Positions 16,427 to 25,239 of a stretch of 46,487 nt of DNA are shown one piece after another (the stretch's first letter is position 1; each line of letters starts with the position of its first letter). The stretch is from an uncultured Mediterraneibacter sp. (lineage in GTDB: Bacteria; Bacillota; Clostridia; Lachnospirales; Lachnospiraceae). The stretch lies in the NCBI GenBank assembly GCA_944383695.1, contig CALWQP010000023.1, forward strand, positions 1-46,487, in the 5' to 3' direction. The translations under genes were made by a program, and so were the position numbers. The notes beneath the pieces are model-generated. The model had not been told where the DNA came from, did not search any database, and was given only the letters and a program-made list of their open reading frames with translations.

Positions 16427-16891
16427 ATGATTAAAATACTATTTATCTGCCACGGCAACATCTGCCGTTCCACCATGGCCCAATACGTCTTCCAGCACCT
16501 GATAGACCAATCCGGCCTCACCGCCTTCTTCCAGATCGACTCCGCAGCAACCAGCCGCGAGGAGATCGGCAATCCGGTCCACCACGGAACACAGCGGAAG
16601 TTAAAAGAAGCAGGCATTCCCTGTGGGGATCACCGGGCGCGCCAGATGCGCGGGGAAGAGTATGACAAGTTTGACTACATCATCGGCATGGATTCATGGA
16701 ATATCCGAAACATCAACCGCATTATCGGAAACAATGACCCTGACAAAAAGGTATATAAGCTTTTGGATTTTACAGACCGGAAGGGACAGGATATTGCAGA
16801 CCCATGGTACACAGGCAATTTTGACGTGACTTATACAGACGTAAAAGAGGGCTGTGAAGCCCTCCTGAAAGACTGCCTCTTACGCTTCTAG
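16427..16891 (+). CDS. Low-molecular-weight protein-tyrosine phosphatase
   Basis: This 154-residue enzyme has the CX5R phosphate loop at the N-terminus (ICHGNICRST; Cys8 and Arg14) and the general acid Asp125 in DPWYTGNF. Both define the low-molecular-weight phosphotyrosine phosphatase family. AAGGAG lies 11 bp before ATG 16427. Its last 12 bp overlap the end of the convergent J-domain gene. The cellular substrate is unknown; in Firmicutes such enzymes can act on BY-kinase targets or protein arginine phosphate. Confidence 0.92.
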   Translation: MIKILFICHGNICRSTMAQYVFQHLIDQSGLTAFFQIDSAATSREEIGNPVHHGTQRKLKEAGIPCGDHRARQMRGEEYDKFDYIIGMDSWNIRNINRIIGNNDPDKKVYKLLDFTDRKGQDIADPWYTGNFDVTYTDVKEGCEALLKDCLLRF

Positions 16892-17596
16892 TGCGTAGGA
16901 GAGCAGTTTTTTTAAGTTGTGGTGGAACTGACGGTTCTGGTTTTTGAGCCGGAGCTTTTCTGTTCCTGACTTTGTTTCTTCTATGAAGGTGTCATAGCGT
17001 GAGAAGAGCACCCGATAGTCAGCAGTCTGCCTCTGCCCCCAGCGGATGAGCACCCAGTTCATTGCGTCAGGGGTCCAGTACTCCATGGGAATGCCAGACA
17101 TCTTAAGGATCGCAATATACTGGACAGCCTGCATGGACAGTTCGGCAATCTGCCGGCCCCGGAAGGTCTCTTCCCTTTTCTGGGCTTTTCCGATTTTCTT
17201 AAAGATCCGATGGGGGAGGCTCTTTTTATGAGCTTCCTGCTCCATCATCCGCAGGCTTTTTTTCAGGACGTCGTTCAGCTTGCTTGCAGTATTCCAGTAA
17301 GTGACGAAAGAGGCGGCTTCCTCCTTCCCACCATCTTCCGGGCCCACCTTGAATGTACGGAATACACGCACCGTTTCTCCGAAGGTATCCTGGTTGTATT
17401 TCTTTCGTTTTTCCGGGTCGGACAGCACGCGGTAGGCCTCGAGTATTTCCTGCATTAGTGCAGTGGTATCCATATCTTTATGTACATTTTCATCAGGATG
17501 ATAGATTTTTGCCAATGCATTCTTAGCGGTCGTGATCTCTTCTAATGTCGCATCTCTTGAAACACCTAAAATATCATAATAAGTGCGAGATTTCAT
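16880..17596 (-). CDS. J-domain (DnaJ-like) protein
   Basis: Residues 4-70 form a J domain with the HPD tripeptide at 33-35 (YYDILGVSRDA at the start, YRVLSDPEKRKKYN at the end). This is the part that stimulates DnaK ATPase. The remaining 165 residues lack the glycine-rich, zinc-finger and substrate domains of DnaJ. They are helical and basic, with no motif I recognise. It is therefore a type III J protein with its own targeting domain. GGAGG lies 6 bp before the ATG, and a good promoter lies upstream. Confidence 0.88.
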   Translation of the reverse strand: MKSRTYYDILGVSRDATLEEITTAKNALAKIYHPDENVHKDMDTTALMQEILEAYRVLSDPEKRKKYNQDTFGETVRVFRTFKVGPEDGGKEEAASFVTYWNTASKLNDVLKKSLRMMEQEAHKKSLPHRIFKKIGKAQKREETFRGRQIAELSMQAVQYIAILKMSGIPMEYWTPDAMNWVLIRWGQRQTADYRVLFSRYDTFIEETKSGTEKLRLKNQNRQFHHNLKKLLSYALEA

Positions 17597-17640
17597 GAAT
17601 GACCTCCTTATTAAATTACCAATTTATATCTCCCGTGCTT

Positions 17641-17669
17641 AATATACGCCGGGGGTCGGGAAAAGTCAA
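17641..17669 (-). promoter_or_regulatory. Promoter of the J-domain gene
   Basis: On the minus strand TTGACT (17669-17664) and TATATT (17646-17641) are 17 bp apart, 45 bp before the start codon. Confidence 0.8.
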
Positions 17670-17795
17670 TCATTCCATGGTAAAAAATACAGACAGAATT
17701 TCCGGAAATCAGGAAATGAAAACGAGCAAAATATGAATATTTTCGTATCCCAGCGCCTATATTTTTAACAGACGAATCTTTAAAGAGGTTTTGTA

Positions 17796-19034
17796 ATGAG
17801 ACGAATTCAGGCGTTAATTATGGGGATGGCTCTGCTGCTGTCATGCCTGTATACCCCCGAGCTGGTATGGGGAGAAGAAGAACAGGGACAACAGACAGAA
17901 AGCGCACAGTCTGAAGAAGAGGCACAAATGGAAGAACAGGCACAAGAAGAGGCGGCGGTCGACATCAGCGCGCCTTCGGCGATCCTCATGGAAGCTTCCA
18001 CAGGAACAGTGATTTACGAGAAGGATGCGGACACGGCTCGCCCTCCGGCAAGTGTGACAAAGGTTATGACCATGCTCCTGATATTTGACGCGCTGGAAGC
18101 CGGGAGCATCAAACTTGAGGACGAGGTGACGACCTCGGAATATGCTGCGTCCATGGGCGGGTCGCAGGTATTTCTGGAGCCCGGGGAGACACAGACGGTG
18201 GACACGATGCTGAAGTGTATTGCCGTGGCGAGTGCCAACGATGCCTGTGTGGCAATGGCGGAATACATATGCGGAAGCGAAGAAGAGTTTGTCAGAAGAA
18301 TGAATGAGCGTGCAGACGGACTGGGGATGGAAAACACAAATTTTATAAACTGTAATGGTCTGGATGCGGAGGGACATGTGACAAGTGCAAGGGATATTGC
18401 GCTTATGTCAAGGGAACTCATCACAAAATATCCGCAGATCCATGATTATTCTATGATCTGGATGGAAAATATCACCCACAATACAAGTAAGGGAACGTCA
18501 GAATTCGGGCTCACGAACACAAATAAGCTGGTAAGGCAGTATGAGTATGCGACCGGTCTTAAGACCGGATCCACCGGGGAGGCAAAGTTCTGTGTCTCGG
18601 CGACAGGAGAGAAGAATGGCATTGAGCTGATCGCAGTTGTCATGGCGGCGGAAAACTCCAAGGATAGGTTTGCGGACGCGGTCAAACTGCTGAACTATGG
18701 ATTTGGAAAATGCCAGCTCTACACGGATGACAGCGTGCCTGATGTGCAGAGTGCAGATGTGAAAGGCGGAGTCGAGGATACAGTCAGCGTAAAACGCTCT
18801 GCAGATTTTTCCTATCTGGATATGACAGGGGCAAATATGGGGGAGATTGAGAAAAAGACAGAGATGGAAAAGAAGATTTCGGCGCCTGTCAGGAAAGGAG
18901 ATGTGCTCGGACATATCGTGTATCTGCTTGATGGGAAGGAGATCGGAAGAACAGAGCTGATCGCCGGAGAAGATGTGGAGAAAGCGGGATTTTTTGACTT
19001 TTTTAAGAAAGCGTTGGAGAATGCGTTCCTGTAA
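17796..19034 (+). CDS. D-alanyl-D-alanine carboxypeptidase (S11, PBP5-like)
   Basis: This 412-residue exported protein has a signal peptide (hydrophobic residues 6-19), then a Glu/Gln-rich acidic linker (27-52), then the S11 peptidase domain. The three penicillin-binding motifs are present: SVTK at 86-89, SAN at 146-148 and KTG at 256-258. A C-terminal beta domain follows and the chain ends in FFDFFKKALENAFL, an amphipathic tail suited to membrane attachment. The enzyme trims the terminal D-Ala of peptidoglycan stem peptides outside the cell. The start ATG follows AAAGAGG at good distance. A second S11 enzyme lies 2.5 kb downstream. Confidence 0.92.
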   Translation: MRRIQALIMGMALLLSCLYTPELVWGEEEQGQQTESAQSEEEAQMEEQAQEEAAVDISAPSAILMEASTGTVIYEKDADTARPPASVTKVMTMLLIFDALEAGSIKLEDEVTTSEYAASMGGSQVFLEPGETQTVDTMLKCIAVASANDACVAMAEYICGSEEEFVRRMNERADGLGMENTNFINCNGLDAEGHVTSARDIALMSRELITKYPQIHDYSMIWMENITHNTSKGTSEFGLTNTNKLVRQYEYATGLKTGSTGEAKFCVSATGEKNGIELIAVVMAAENSKDRFADAVKLLNYGFGKCQLYTDDSVPDVQSADVKGGVEDTVSVKRSADFSYLDMTGANMGEIEKKTEMEKKISAPVRKGDVLGHIVYLLDGKEIGRTELIAGEDVEKAGFFDFFKKALENAFL

Positions 19035-19042
19035 AATCATAC

Positions 19043-19071
19043 TTGTCCTTGTGATGCCTCTGATTTATAAT
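19043..19071 (+). promoter_or_regulatory. Promoter of the membrane phosphoesterase gene
   Basis: TTGTCC (19043-19048) and perfect TATAAT (19066-19071) are 17 bp apart. Confidence 0.75.
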
Positions 19072-19132
19072 GGAAAAGCAAATCCGTCTGACTTGACAGA
19101 CAGATATTTTGGCTCAGCGGAGGAATTTACAT

Positions 19133-20014
19133 ATGGATCATATGAAATCAGGAGCAGCCCTGCTTATCCTGCTGCTTGTTATTGTGGCTGCTGCAGTTGA
19201 GATATATCGGGAAACCCATCAATTTCGCGTTACGCGTTATGATGTGACATCGAAAAAACTGTCAGGAATAGCAAGGAAACTTCATATCCTATTTTTAAGC
19301 GACCTCCATAACTGTGTTTATGGCAAAGAGAACGACGCTCTGATAAAAAGCATTAAGAACGAAAAGCCGGACCTGATCCTGATCGGAGGCGATATGCTCG
19401 TGGGAAAAGAAGGCGCGTCCTGTGAGCCGGCCCGGGAGTTTGTGGAGAAGCTCCCGGGAATCTGTCCGGTCATTTATGCCAATGGCAATCATGAGCAAAG
19501 AGTGAAGGAAAGCGCGAAAATCTATGGGAATATGTACGCGGATTATAAATGCTCTCTGGAAAAGAGCGGAGTGCATTTCCTGGAGAATGAAAGCATCCGC
19601 GTGGAACTGGGTGACAGAAATCTGCTTATATGCGGTCTGGAGCTTCCGTCTTCCTCATACAGGAAATTCAGCAAAGAACCGGTTTCTTCCGGTGATATAA
19701 CAGACTGTCTTGGATTTCCGGCGTCGGAGAATGACTGTACCATTCTTTTGGCGCACAATCCTGCATACATGGATGCCTATCTGGAGTGGGGCGCTGACCT
19801 GGTCCTTTCCGGACATCTGCACGGCGGGCTCGTGCGCGTGCCCGGGATCGGCGGCATCGTCACTCCGCAGGGCTTTTTATTTCCGAAGTATTCCGGGGAA
19901 ATGACGCGGGAAGGAGACCAGAACGTGATCGTAAGCAGGGGACTGGGAACGCATACATTGAACATCCGGCTTTTTAATATCCCGGAACTTATCTCGATCC
20001 GACTGGGTGAATGA
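19133..20014 (+). CDS. Membrane-anchored metallophosphoesterase (YkuE/YaeI-like)
   Basis: This 293-residue protein has one N-terminal membrane segment (about residues 6-22, AALLILLLVIVAAAVEI). A calcineurin-like domain follows with SDLHN, GGDM, GNHE, AHNP and SGHLHGG in order. I start it at ATG 19133, with GGAGG 9 bp upstream; a TTG at 19109 would lack a ribosome site. The domain should face outside. Relatives act on lipid or cell-wall intermediates, which fits the carboxypeptidase next door, but the substrate is not shown by sequence. Confidence 0.87.
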   Translation: MDHMKSGAALLILLLVIVAAAVEIYRETHQFRVTRYDVTSKKLSGIARKLHILFLSDLHNCVYGKENDALIKSIKNEKPDLILIGGDMLVGKEGASCEPAREFVEKLPGICPVIYANGNHEQRVKESAKIYGNMYADYKCSLEKSGVHFLENESIRVELGDRNLLICGLELPSSSYRKFSKEPVSSGDITDCLGFPASENDCTILLAHNPAYMDAYLEWGADLVLSGHLHGGLVRVPGIGGIVTPQGFLFPKYSGEMTREGDQNVIVSRGLGTHTLNIRLFNIPELISIRLGE

Positions 20015-20021
20015 GTCGGAT
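19997..20021 (+). other. Hairpin over the end of the phosphoesterase gene
   Basis: ATCCGACT (19997-20004) pairs with AGTCGGAT (20014-20021) across the stop codon. There is no T-tract, so it is not a classic terminator; it may protect the 3' end. Confidence 0.35.
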
Positions 20022-20058
20022 GTCGGGAAACAGGGGAGAGGGAGCTGAGAAAAAAAGA

Positions 20059-20087
20059 TTGTAAAAGGGATCAGATTACCTTATAAT
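20059..20087 (+). promoter_or_regulatory. Promoter of scpAB
   Basis: TTGTAA (20059-20064) and perfect TATAAT (20082-20087) are 17 bp apart, 43 bp before scpA. Confidence 0.8.
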
Positions 20088-20129
20088 ATAATACTGGTAT
20101 ATTTCGAAACTATTTTTCGGGGAGAACAC

Positions 20130-20888
20130 ATGGGAATACCGGTAAAACTGGAAGTGTTTGAAGGTCCCCTGGACCTTCTGCTTCATCTGATCGACAAGAA
20201 TAAAATAGATATCTATGACATACCGATCGTTGAGATCACGAATCAGTACATGGAATACATCAAAAACATGCAGCGCGAAGACTTAAATGTTATGAGTGAG
20301 TTCCTGGTCATGGCGGCCACGCTCCTGGACATTAAGTGCCGGATGCTGCTTCCGAAGGAAGTGACCGAGGACGGAGAGGAAGAGGACCCGAGACAGGAAC
20401 TCGTAGACCAGCTTCTTCAGTATAAGATGTACAAGTATATGGCGAACGAACTGAAGGACAGGCAGGCGGCTTCGGATTTTGTCCTGTATAAGAAACCGAC
20501 GATACCAGAAGAGGTGCAGGAATATGTAGAGCCGGTTGATCTGGGGCAGCTTCTTGGAGATCTGACGCTGTCTCGGCTGAATGAGATTTTTCAGGATGTG
20601 ATGAAGCGCCAGGTGGACAAGATCGATCCGGTCAGGAGTAAATTTGGGAAAATAGAAAAAGAAGAAGTTACTCTTTCGGATAAATTCACTTATATCCACA
20701 GCTATCTGAAAGGACACAAAAGATTCAGTTTCCGCCAGCTTCTGGAGAAGCAGCACAGCAGGATGCATGTAGTCGTTACCTTCCTTGCGATCCTTGAGCT
20801 GATGAAGCAGGGGGAGATACAGGTCAGGCAGGAGGATACCTGCGGGGAGATCATGATTGAAAGGACAGGAGATACAGATGGAGATTGA
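20130..20888 (+). CDS. scpA: Segregation and condensation protein A
   Basis: This 252-residue protein is the kleisin of the bacterial SMC condensin. The N-terminal Smc-binding part has the family opening VKLEVFEGPLDLLLHLIDKNKIDIYDIPI. An acidic segment (EDGEEEDPRQEL) and the C-terminal winged helix that caps the SMC head (FLAILELMKQGEI) follow. ScpA links the two Smc heads and recruits ScpB for chromosome segregation. scpB begins 11 bp before the end of this gene, so the subunits are translated together. Confidence 0.96.
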   Translation: MGIPVKLEVFEGPLDLLLHLIDKNKIDIYDIPIVEITNQYMEYIKNMQREDLNVMSEFLVMAATLLDIKCRMLLPKEVTEDGEEEDPRQELVDQLLQYKMYKYMANELKDRQAASDFVLYKKPTIPEEVQEYVEPVDLGQLLGDLTLSRLNEIFQDVMKRQVDKIDPVRSKFGKIEKEEVTLSDKFTYIHSYLKGHKRFSFRQLLEKQHSRMHVVVTFLAILELMKQGEIQVRQEDTCGEIMIERTGDTDGD

Positions 20889-21447
20889 GAAGATGCAGAG
20901 CGCCATCGAAGCGATCCTTTTTACAATGGGGGATTCTGTGGAGCTGGAGAAGCTGGCGTCAGCGATCGGGCATGATGAAGAGACGACAAAAAAATTTATC
21001 TGTAATATGATGGATAAATATGAAGCAGAAGACAGGGGCATAAGGATCATTGAGCTGGACAATGCCTATCAGCTCTGTACAAAAAAAGAAATATATGAGT
21101 ACCTGATCCGTGTGGCAAAGCAGCCGAAAAGGTATGTGCTCACGGATGTTCTTTTGGAGACGTTGTCGATCATTGCATATAAACAGCCTGTAACAAAGCT
21201 GGAGATCGAGAAGATCCGTGGAGTAAAATCAGACCATGCGGTAAATAAGCTGGTAGAATATGGGCTTGTAGAGGAGACTGGACGTCTGGATGCTCCGGGA
21301 CGGCCGCTCCTTTTTGGGACCACAGAGGAATTCCTGCGCAGGTTCAGTGTACATTCGCTGGATGAGCTTCCTGTGCTTGACCAGGAACAGATTGAACATT
21401 TCAAGGAAGAAGCTGAAGATGAGGCTCAGTTAAAACTGGATATTTGA
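20878..21447 (+). CDS. scpB: Segregation and condensation protein B
   Basis: This 189-residue protein has the two winged-helix domains of ScpB (IEAILFTMGDSVELEKLA at the start; QPVTKLEIEKIRGVKS and LVEETGRLDAPGRPLLFGTT in the second). It dimerises and binds the ScpA linker in the SMC complex. I start it at ATG 20878, preceded by GGAG inside the scpA end; an in-frame TTG at 20857 is less likely. An acidic tail ends the protein. Confidence 0.95.
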   Translation: MEIEKMQSAIEAILFTMGDSVELEKLASAIGHDEETTKKFICNMMDKYEAEDRGIRIIELDNAYQLCTKKEIYEYLIRVAKQPKRYVLTDVLLETLSIIAYKQPVTKLEIEKIRGVKSDHAVNKLVEYGLVEETGRLDAPGRPLLFGTTEEFLRRFSVHSLDELPVLDQEQIEHFKEEAEDEAQLKLDI

Positions 21448-21570
21448 CAGCCGGACACCGGACAACAACAGCGATTTGTGCAGAGGCGGAACTGCCTGCG
21501 TATGGGGCTGTTCTATTTTTCCGGACGGATGCATATGGTGGTAATAAGATGGGATGACGAGGTATCCTGC

Positions 21571-22818
21571 ATGATGATAAGAAAAAATAGAATAAAGGCG
21601 GTATTTCTGCTCTTTATCTGTCTCACGGCATACAGACCAGATGCGTTTTCTCTGCCTTACACTGTACAGGCACAGGAAGCGGACAGCGCAGAAAGCGCAG
21701 AGATAAAACCGTCAGAATTGTACGCCCGGTCAGCAGTCCTTATGGATGCGGAATCAGGGCGTATTTTATTTGCCAAGAACAGTCAGGAAGAGATGCCCAT
21801 GGCAAGCACCACCAAGATCATGACCTGTATCCTGGCCCTGGAGGAGGGAGACTTTTCTGGACCGGTCAGTGTGAGCCAGGAAGCAGCTTCCCAACCGGAG
21901 GTGAAGCTGGGTATGAAAAGCGGACAGAAATTCTATCTGAAAGATCTTCTCTATTCTCTTATGCTGGAATCCCACAATGATTCTGCCGTTGCGATTGCAG
22001 AGCATGTAGGAGGAAGTGTCCGGGGATTTGCGGATATGATGAATCAGAAGGCAGAGGAGCTTGGATGTGATTCTACATATTTTATTACTCCGAATGGCCT
22101 TGACGCGCAGGATGAGAACGGCATCCATCATACTACGGCGGAGGATCTGGCGTGCATTATGAAGTACTGCATCATGGAATCGCCAAAGAAAGAAGAGTTC
22201 CTTGAAATCACCCGGGCAGATACGTACACTTTTTCTGACTGTGACGGCGCAGGCAGCTATTTCTGCAGTAACCACAATACCTTCCTTAAAATGATGGAGG
22301 GCGCTTTGTCAGGAAAAACAGGATTTACGGCAGATGCGGGGTACTGCTATGTCGGAGCCCTGCAAAGAGATGACCGAACCTTTATCGTAACTCTCTTGGC
22401 GTGCGGCTGGCCAAACAATAAAGGGTATAAATGGTCTGACACAAGGAAACTGATGACATATGGCATTGACAATTATTTTTATACAGAGATCAGCCCGGAG
22501 CTGCCTCAGGAGACAATTCGTGTGAAAAATGGATTTACAGGCGGCTTTCCGCAGAGCGAGCCGGAGGAAGCGGCGATAAAGCTGGGAGGGGGGACGCAGC
22601 GGATTCTGATGGAACAGACAGAAGAACTGGAGGTTGAAATAAATCTTCCGGAGGAGATCTCTGCTCCTGTAAAAGAGGGCGTCCGTCTGGGAGAAGTGAC
22701 GTATGCTCTTGACGGCAGGGTTGTTGCTGTATATCCCATTTTTGCTGCAGAAAATGTAGAAACACGTAACTTTTCTGTGTGCATATCCTATATCACAGGT
22801 AAATTTTTTTGCCAATAG
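21571..22818 (+). CDS. D-alanyl-D-alanine carboxypeptidase (S11, DacF-like)
   Basis: This is a second S11 peptidase, about 415 residues from ATG 21571. It has a signal peptide (hydrophobic 10-21), and the motifs STTK at 79-82, SHN at 134-136 and KTG at 249-251. A C-terminal beta domain with SAPVKEGVRLGEVTYALDG follows. The open frame reaches back to 21478, but the residues before 21571 are not signal-like, and GAGG sits 8 bp before 21571. The enzyme removes terminal D-Ala from peptidoglycan. Its place behind scpAB resembles clostridial genomes where dacF-type genes serve growth or sporulation; no sporulation promoter could be confirmed here. Confidence 0.9.
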   Translation: MMIRKNRIKAVFLLFICLTAYRPDAFSLPYTVQAQEADSAESAEIKPSELYARSAVLMDAESGRILFAKNSQEEMPMASTTKIMTCILALEEGDFSGPVSVSQEAASQPEVKLGMKSGQKFYLKDLLYSLMLESHNDSAVAIAEHVGGSVRGFADMMNQKAEELGCDSTYFITPNGLDAQDENGIHHTTAEDLACIMKYCIMESPKKEEFLEITRADTYTFSDCDGAGSYFCSNHNTFLKMMEGALSGKTGFTADAGYCYVGALQRDDRTFIVTLLACGWPNNKGYKWSDTRKLMTYGIDNYFYTEISPELPQETIRVKNGFTGGFPQSEPEEAAIKLGGGTQRILMEQTEELEVEINLPEEISAPVKEGVRLGEVTYALDGRVVAVYPIFAAENVETRNFSVCISYITGKFFCQ

Positions 22819-22887
22819 CAAAACAAATAGAATAAAATAGATCAATATAAATGATTAAATTTGTCACTGGTATATGTAAAAGACCTG

Positions 22888-22896
22888 TGGTAGTAT
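22888..22896 (+). promoter_or_regulatory. Possible extended -10 element of the leuA fusion gene
   Basis: TGG-TAGTAT (22888-22896) lies about 55 bp before the start codon, with no good -35 box at 17 bp. The leader is A+T-rich and shows no T-box or leader peptide. Confidence 0.35.
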
Positions 22897-22951
22897 AAGT
22901 AAGAATAAAATAAAACAATAAAATTGATTAAATATAAGGAGATGTACAATT

Positions 22952-24940
22952 ATGGAAAACTGGAAGAAATACGAAAAGACTTATTTTATGCCTCCGGAGC
23001 CGTGCTATGACTGGGTAAAAAAGGATTCTATCGAAAAGCCGCCTATCTGGTGCAGTGTGGATCTCCGTGACGGCAATCAGGCTTTGATCGAACCGATGAG
23101 CCTGGATGAAAAACTGGAATTCTTCCAGCTTCTTGTAGATGTCGGGTTCAAGGTCATAGAGGTTGGATTCCCGGCAGCGTCAGAGACAGAATACCAGTTT
23201 CTCCGCGCATTGATCGAGCAGAACATGATCCCGGATGATGTGACGATCCAGGTACTTACTCAGGCAAGAGAACACATCATAAAGAGAACATTTGAAGCAG
23301 TAAAAGGCGCTCCCCACGCGATCATCCATGTATATAATTCGACGTCAGTGGCGCAGAGAGAGCAGGTCTTCCGCAAGAATAAAGATGAAGTAAAGCAGAT
23401 CGCCATTGATGGGGCTGCGCTTCTGAAAAAGCTGGCAGAAGAGACGGAAGGTAACTTTACATTTGAATACAGTCCGGAAAGCTTTCAGGGCACGGAAGTG
23501 GATTATGCTCTTGAAGTGTGCAACGCGGTTCTGGATATATGGAAGCCGGCGAAAAATAATAAGGCGATCATCAATCTGCCGACAACAGTCGAAAATGCCA
23601 TGCCGCATGTATTCGCGAGCCAGGTGGAATACTTCAATAAACACCTTCTCCACAGAGAGAATGTGATCCTCTCTCTCCACCCGCACAATGACAGAGGTTC
23701 AGGCATCAGTGATGCAGAGCTGGGAATCCTCGCAGGGGCGGACCGGATCGAGGGCACACTGTTCGGAAACGGAGAGCGTACCGGCAACGTGGACATCATC
23801 ACCCTTGCCATGAACATGTTTTCACAGGGAGTTGATCCGAAGCTGGATTTTTCAAATATGAGTGACATCTGTGAAGTATACGAGCGCGTGACCCGCATGA
23901 AAGTATCTCCGCGCCAGCCTTACGCCGGAGAACTCGTATTCACAGCTTTTTCCGGTTCCCATCAGGACGCGATCGCCAAGGGAATGGCATGGAGAGAGGA
24001 GCACGACAGAGACAAGTGGACAGTGCCGTACCTCCCCATCGATCCCCAGGATGTGGGCAGAAGATACGATTCCGATGTGATCCGCATCAACAGCCAGTCA
24101 GGAAAGGGCGGCGTGAACTATATCCTGAAACAGAGCTTCGGCATCAGCCTGCCGGAGAAGATGAAAGAAGAAGTGGGGTATCTTGTCAAAGATGTCTCCG
24201 ACAAAGCGCATAAAGAGCTTAACCCAGACTGGGTATATCATATTTTTGAGGACAATTACATCAATGCAAAGCCAATATTTACAGTAGATGAATGCCACTT
24301 TAAACAGGAAGACGGCATCATGGCCGAGGCAACGATCCATCATAATGGCAGCAACCGCAAGATCATGGGGGTCGGAAACGGACGTCTCGATGCGGTCAGC
24401 AATGCGATCAAGCATTACTTTGATGTAAGCTATGAACTGGCGGTTTATGAGGAACACTCCCTGACAAGAGGCTCTTCTTCAAGGGCGGTTGCATATGTGG
24501 GTGTGATCTGTAACAAGAAACGTTACTGGGGAGTCGGTATCGATCCCGATATCATCAAGGCTTCCATAGAAGCGCTCGTAGTGGCAGTGAACAAGATCAA
24601 AGAAATTGCAGAATCACAGAGCGGAAAGGATGAAAGGCTGCTGGAGATCACAAACTATATCTACGCAAACTATAAAGACGTGACGCTGGATGATCTCTCA
24701 GAGAAGTTCTTTCTCTCCAAGCCGTATCTCTCCAAGTACATCAAGGAGAAGTCCGGCATGACATTCGGAGATATCCTGAAAAAGATCCGGATGAAAAAGG
24801 CAAGAGCAATGCTCAAGGGCAGCACAGCCACAGTAGAAAGCATCGCGGAGTCAGTCGGATATCAGAATGTAGAACACTTTAACCGGGTGTTCAAGAAAAT
24901 GTATAATATCACACCGGTACAGTACCGCAATCGGAAATAA
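22952..24940 (+). CDS. leuA: 2-isopropylmalate synthase (type II) fused to AraC-type DNA-binding domain
   Basis: Residues 1 to about 430 are the type II LeuA catalytic barrel, with metal and substrate motifs [24 protein letters not shown] and [14 protein letters not shown]. Residues of about 435-550 are the C-terminal LeuA allosteric domain, where leucine binds in characterised enzymes. The chain then continues for about 100 residues (560-662) with two AraC/XylS helix-turn-helix units: [23 protein letters not shown] (in about 576-602) and [20 protein letters not shown] ahead of TPVQYR. The frame is continuous, with no stop or second ribosome site at the junction. LeuA makes 2-isopropylmalate from acetyl-CoA and 2-oxoisovalerate. 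The added domain suggests the enzyme can also bind DNA. It stands alone, with no leuBCD beside it. Confidence 0.95.
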   Translation: MENWKKYEKTYFMPPEPCYDWVKKDSIEKPPIWCSVDLRDGNQALIEPMSLDEKLEFFQLLVDVGFKVIEVGFPAASETEYQFLRALIEQNMIPDDVTIQVLTQAREHIIKRTFEAVKGAPHAIIHVYNSTSVAQREQVFRKNKDEVKQIAIDGAALLKKLAEETEGNFTFEYSPESFQGTEVDYALEVCNAVLDIWKPAKNNKAIINLPTTVENAMPHVFASQVEYFNKHLLHRENVILSLHPHNDRGSGISDAELGILAGADRIEGTLFGNGERTGNVDIITLAMNMFSQGVDPKLDFSNMSDICEVYERVTRMKVSPRQPYAGELVFTAFSGSHQDAIAKGMAWREEHDRDKWTVPYLPIDPQDVGRRYDSDVIRINSQSGKGGVNYILKQSFGISLPEKMKEEVGYLVKDVSDKAHKELNPDWVYHIFEDNYINAKPIFTVDECHFKQEDGIMAEATIHHNGSNRKIMGVGNGRLDAVSNAIKHYFDVSYELAVYEEHSLTRGSSSRAVAYVGVICNKKRYWGVGIDPDIIKASIEALVVAVNKIKEIAESQSGKDERLLEITNYIYANYKDVTLDDLSEKFFLSKPYLSKYIKEKSGMTFGDILKKIRMKKARAMLKGSTATVESIAESVGYQNVEHFNRVFKKMYNITPVQYRNRK

Positions 24941-24991
24941 ATCAGTGTCTGTGCGTAAGTGAGTGGCTTCGGCTCCGCTCCATGGAATAAG

Positions 24992-25052
24992 AAAAATAAC
25001 GAAATCCGGAAATATGCCCAGCTTAACGCATATTCCCGGATTTTTATTTTTC
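24992..25052 (+). terminator. Terminator hairpin after the leuA fusion gene
   Basis: AAAAATAA..AAATCCGG..AATATGC (24992-25016) pairs with GCATATT..CCGGATTT..TTATTTTT (25028-25051) with small bulges, and is T-rich on the 3' side. It sits inside a wider imperfect inverted repeat spanning 24951-25090. Confidence 0.75.
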
Positions 25053-25157
25053 TAAATACCATTGTGAAGTCGCTCCAGCCACCCACGCACCCGCGTTGAA
25101 TACATCTTAGATAACCTGATCTGTGATTTTCAGACGATTTACTTGCCGGAAGTCTCC

Positions 25158-25196
25158 CGGAGAAATTCAGATTCTCCGCATAAAAATCTTTTTTTC
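25158..25196 (+). other. Hairpin with late T-tract in the tepA leader
   Basis: CGGAGAA (25158-25164) pairs with TTCTCCG (25172-25178). A T-run follows after about 9 bases. CCGG (25147-25150) and CCCGG (25156-25160) could form a competing stem. It could be a weak terminator or attenuator, or chance. Confidence 0.3.
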
Positions 25197-25239
25197 TCTG
25201 ATACTAATCTGTGACAGAATATGGAGGAGGTATGTACAG

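Noticed and set aside
17720..17795. Sporulation sigma E or F promoter before the first carboxypeptidase gene
   Set aside because: GAATATT with a partial -10 match 14 bp on is present, but only about five of eight -10 bases fit, too weak to claim.
19085..19135. Start of the membrane phosphoesterase at TTG 19109
   Set aside because: GGAGG lies between it and ATG 19133 at ideal distance for the latter, and the extra residues precede the membrane segment without need.
22819..22951. Leucine T-box or leader-peptide attenuator before the leuA fusion
   Set aside because: The 133-bp leader has no T-box sequence, no leucine-codon run and no terminator/antiterminator pair.
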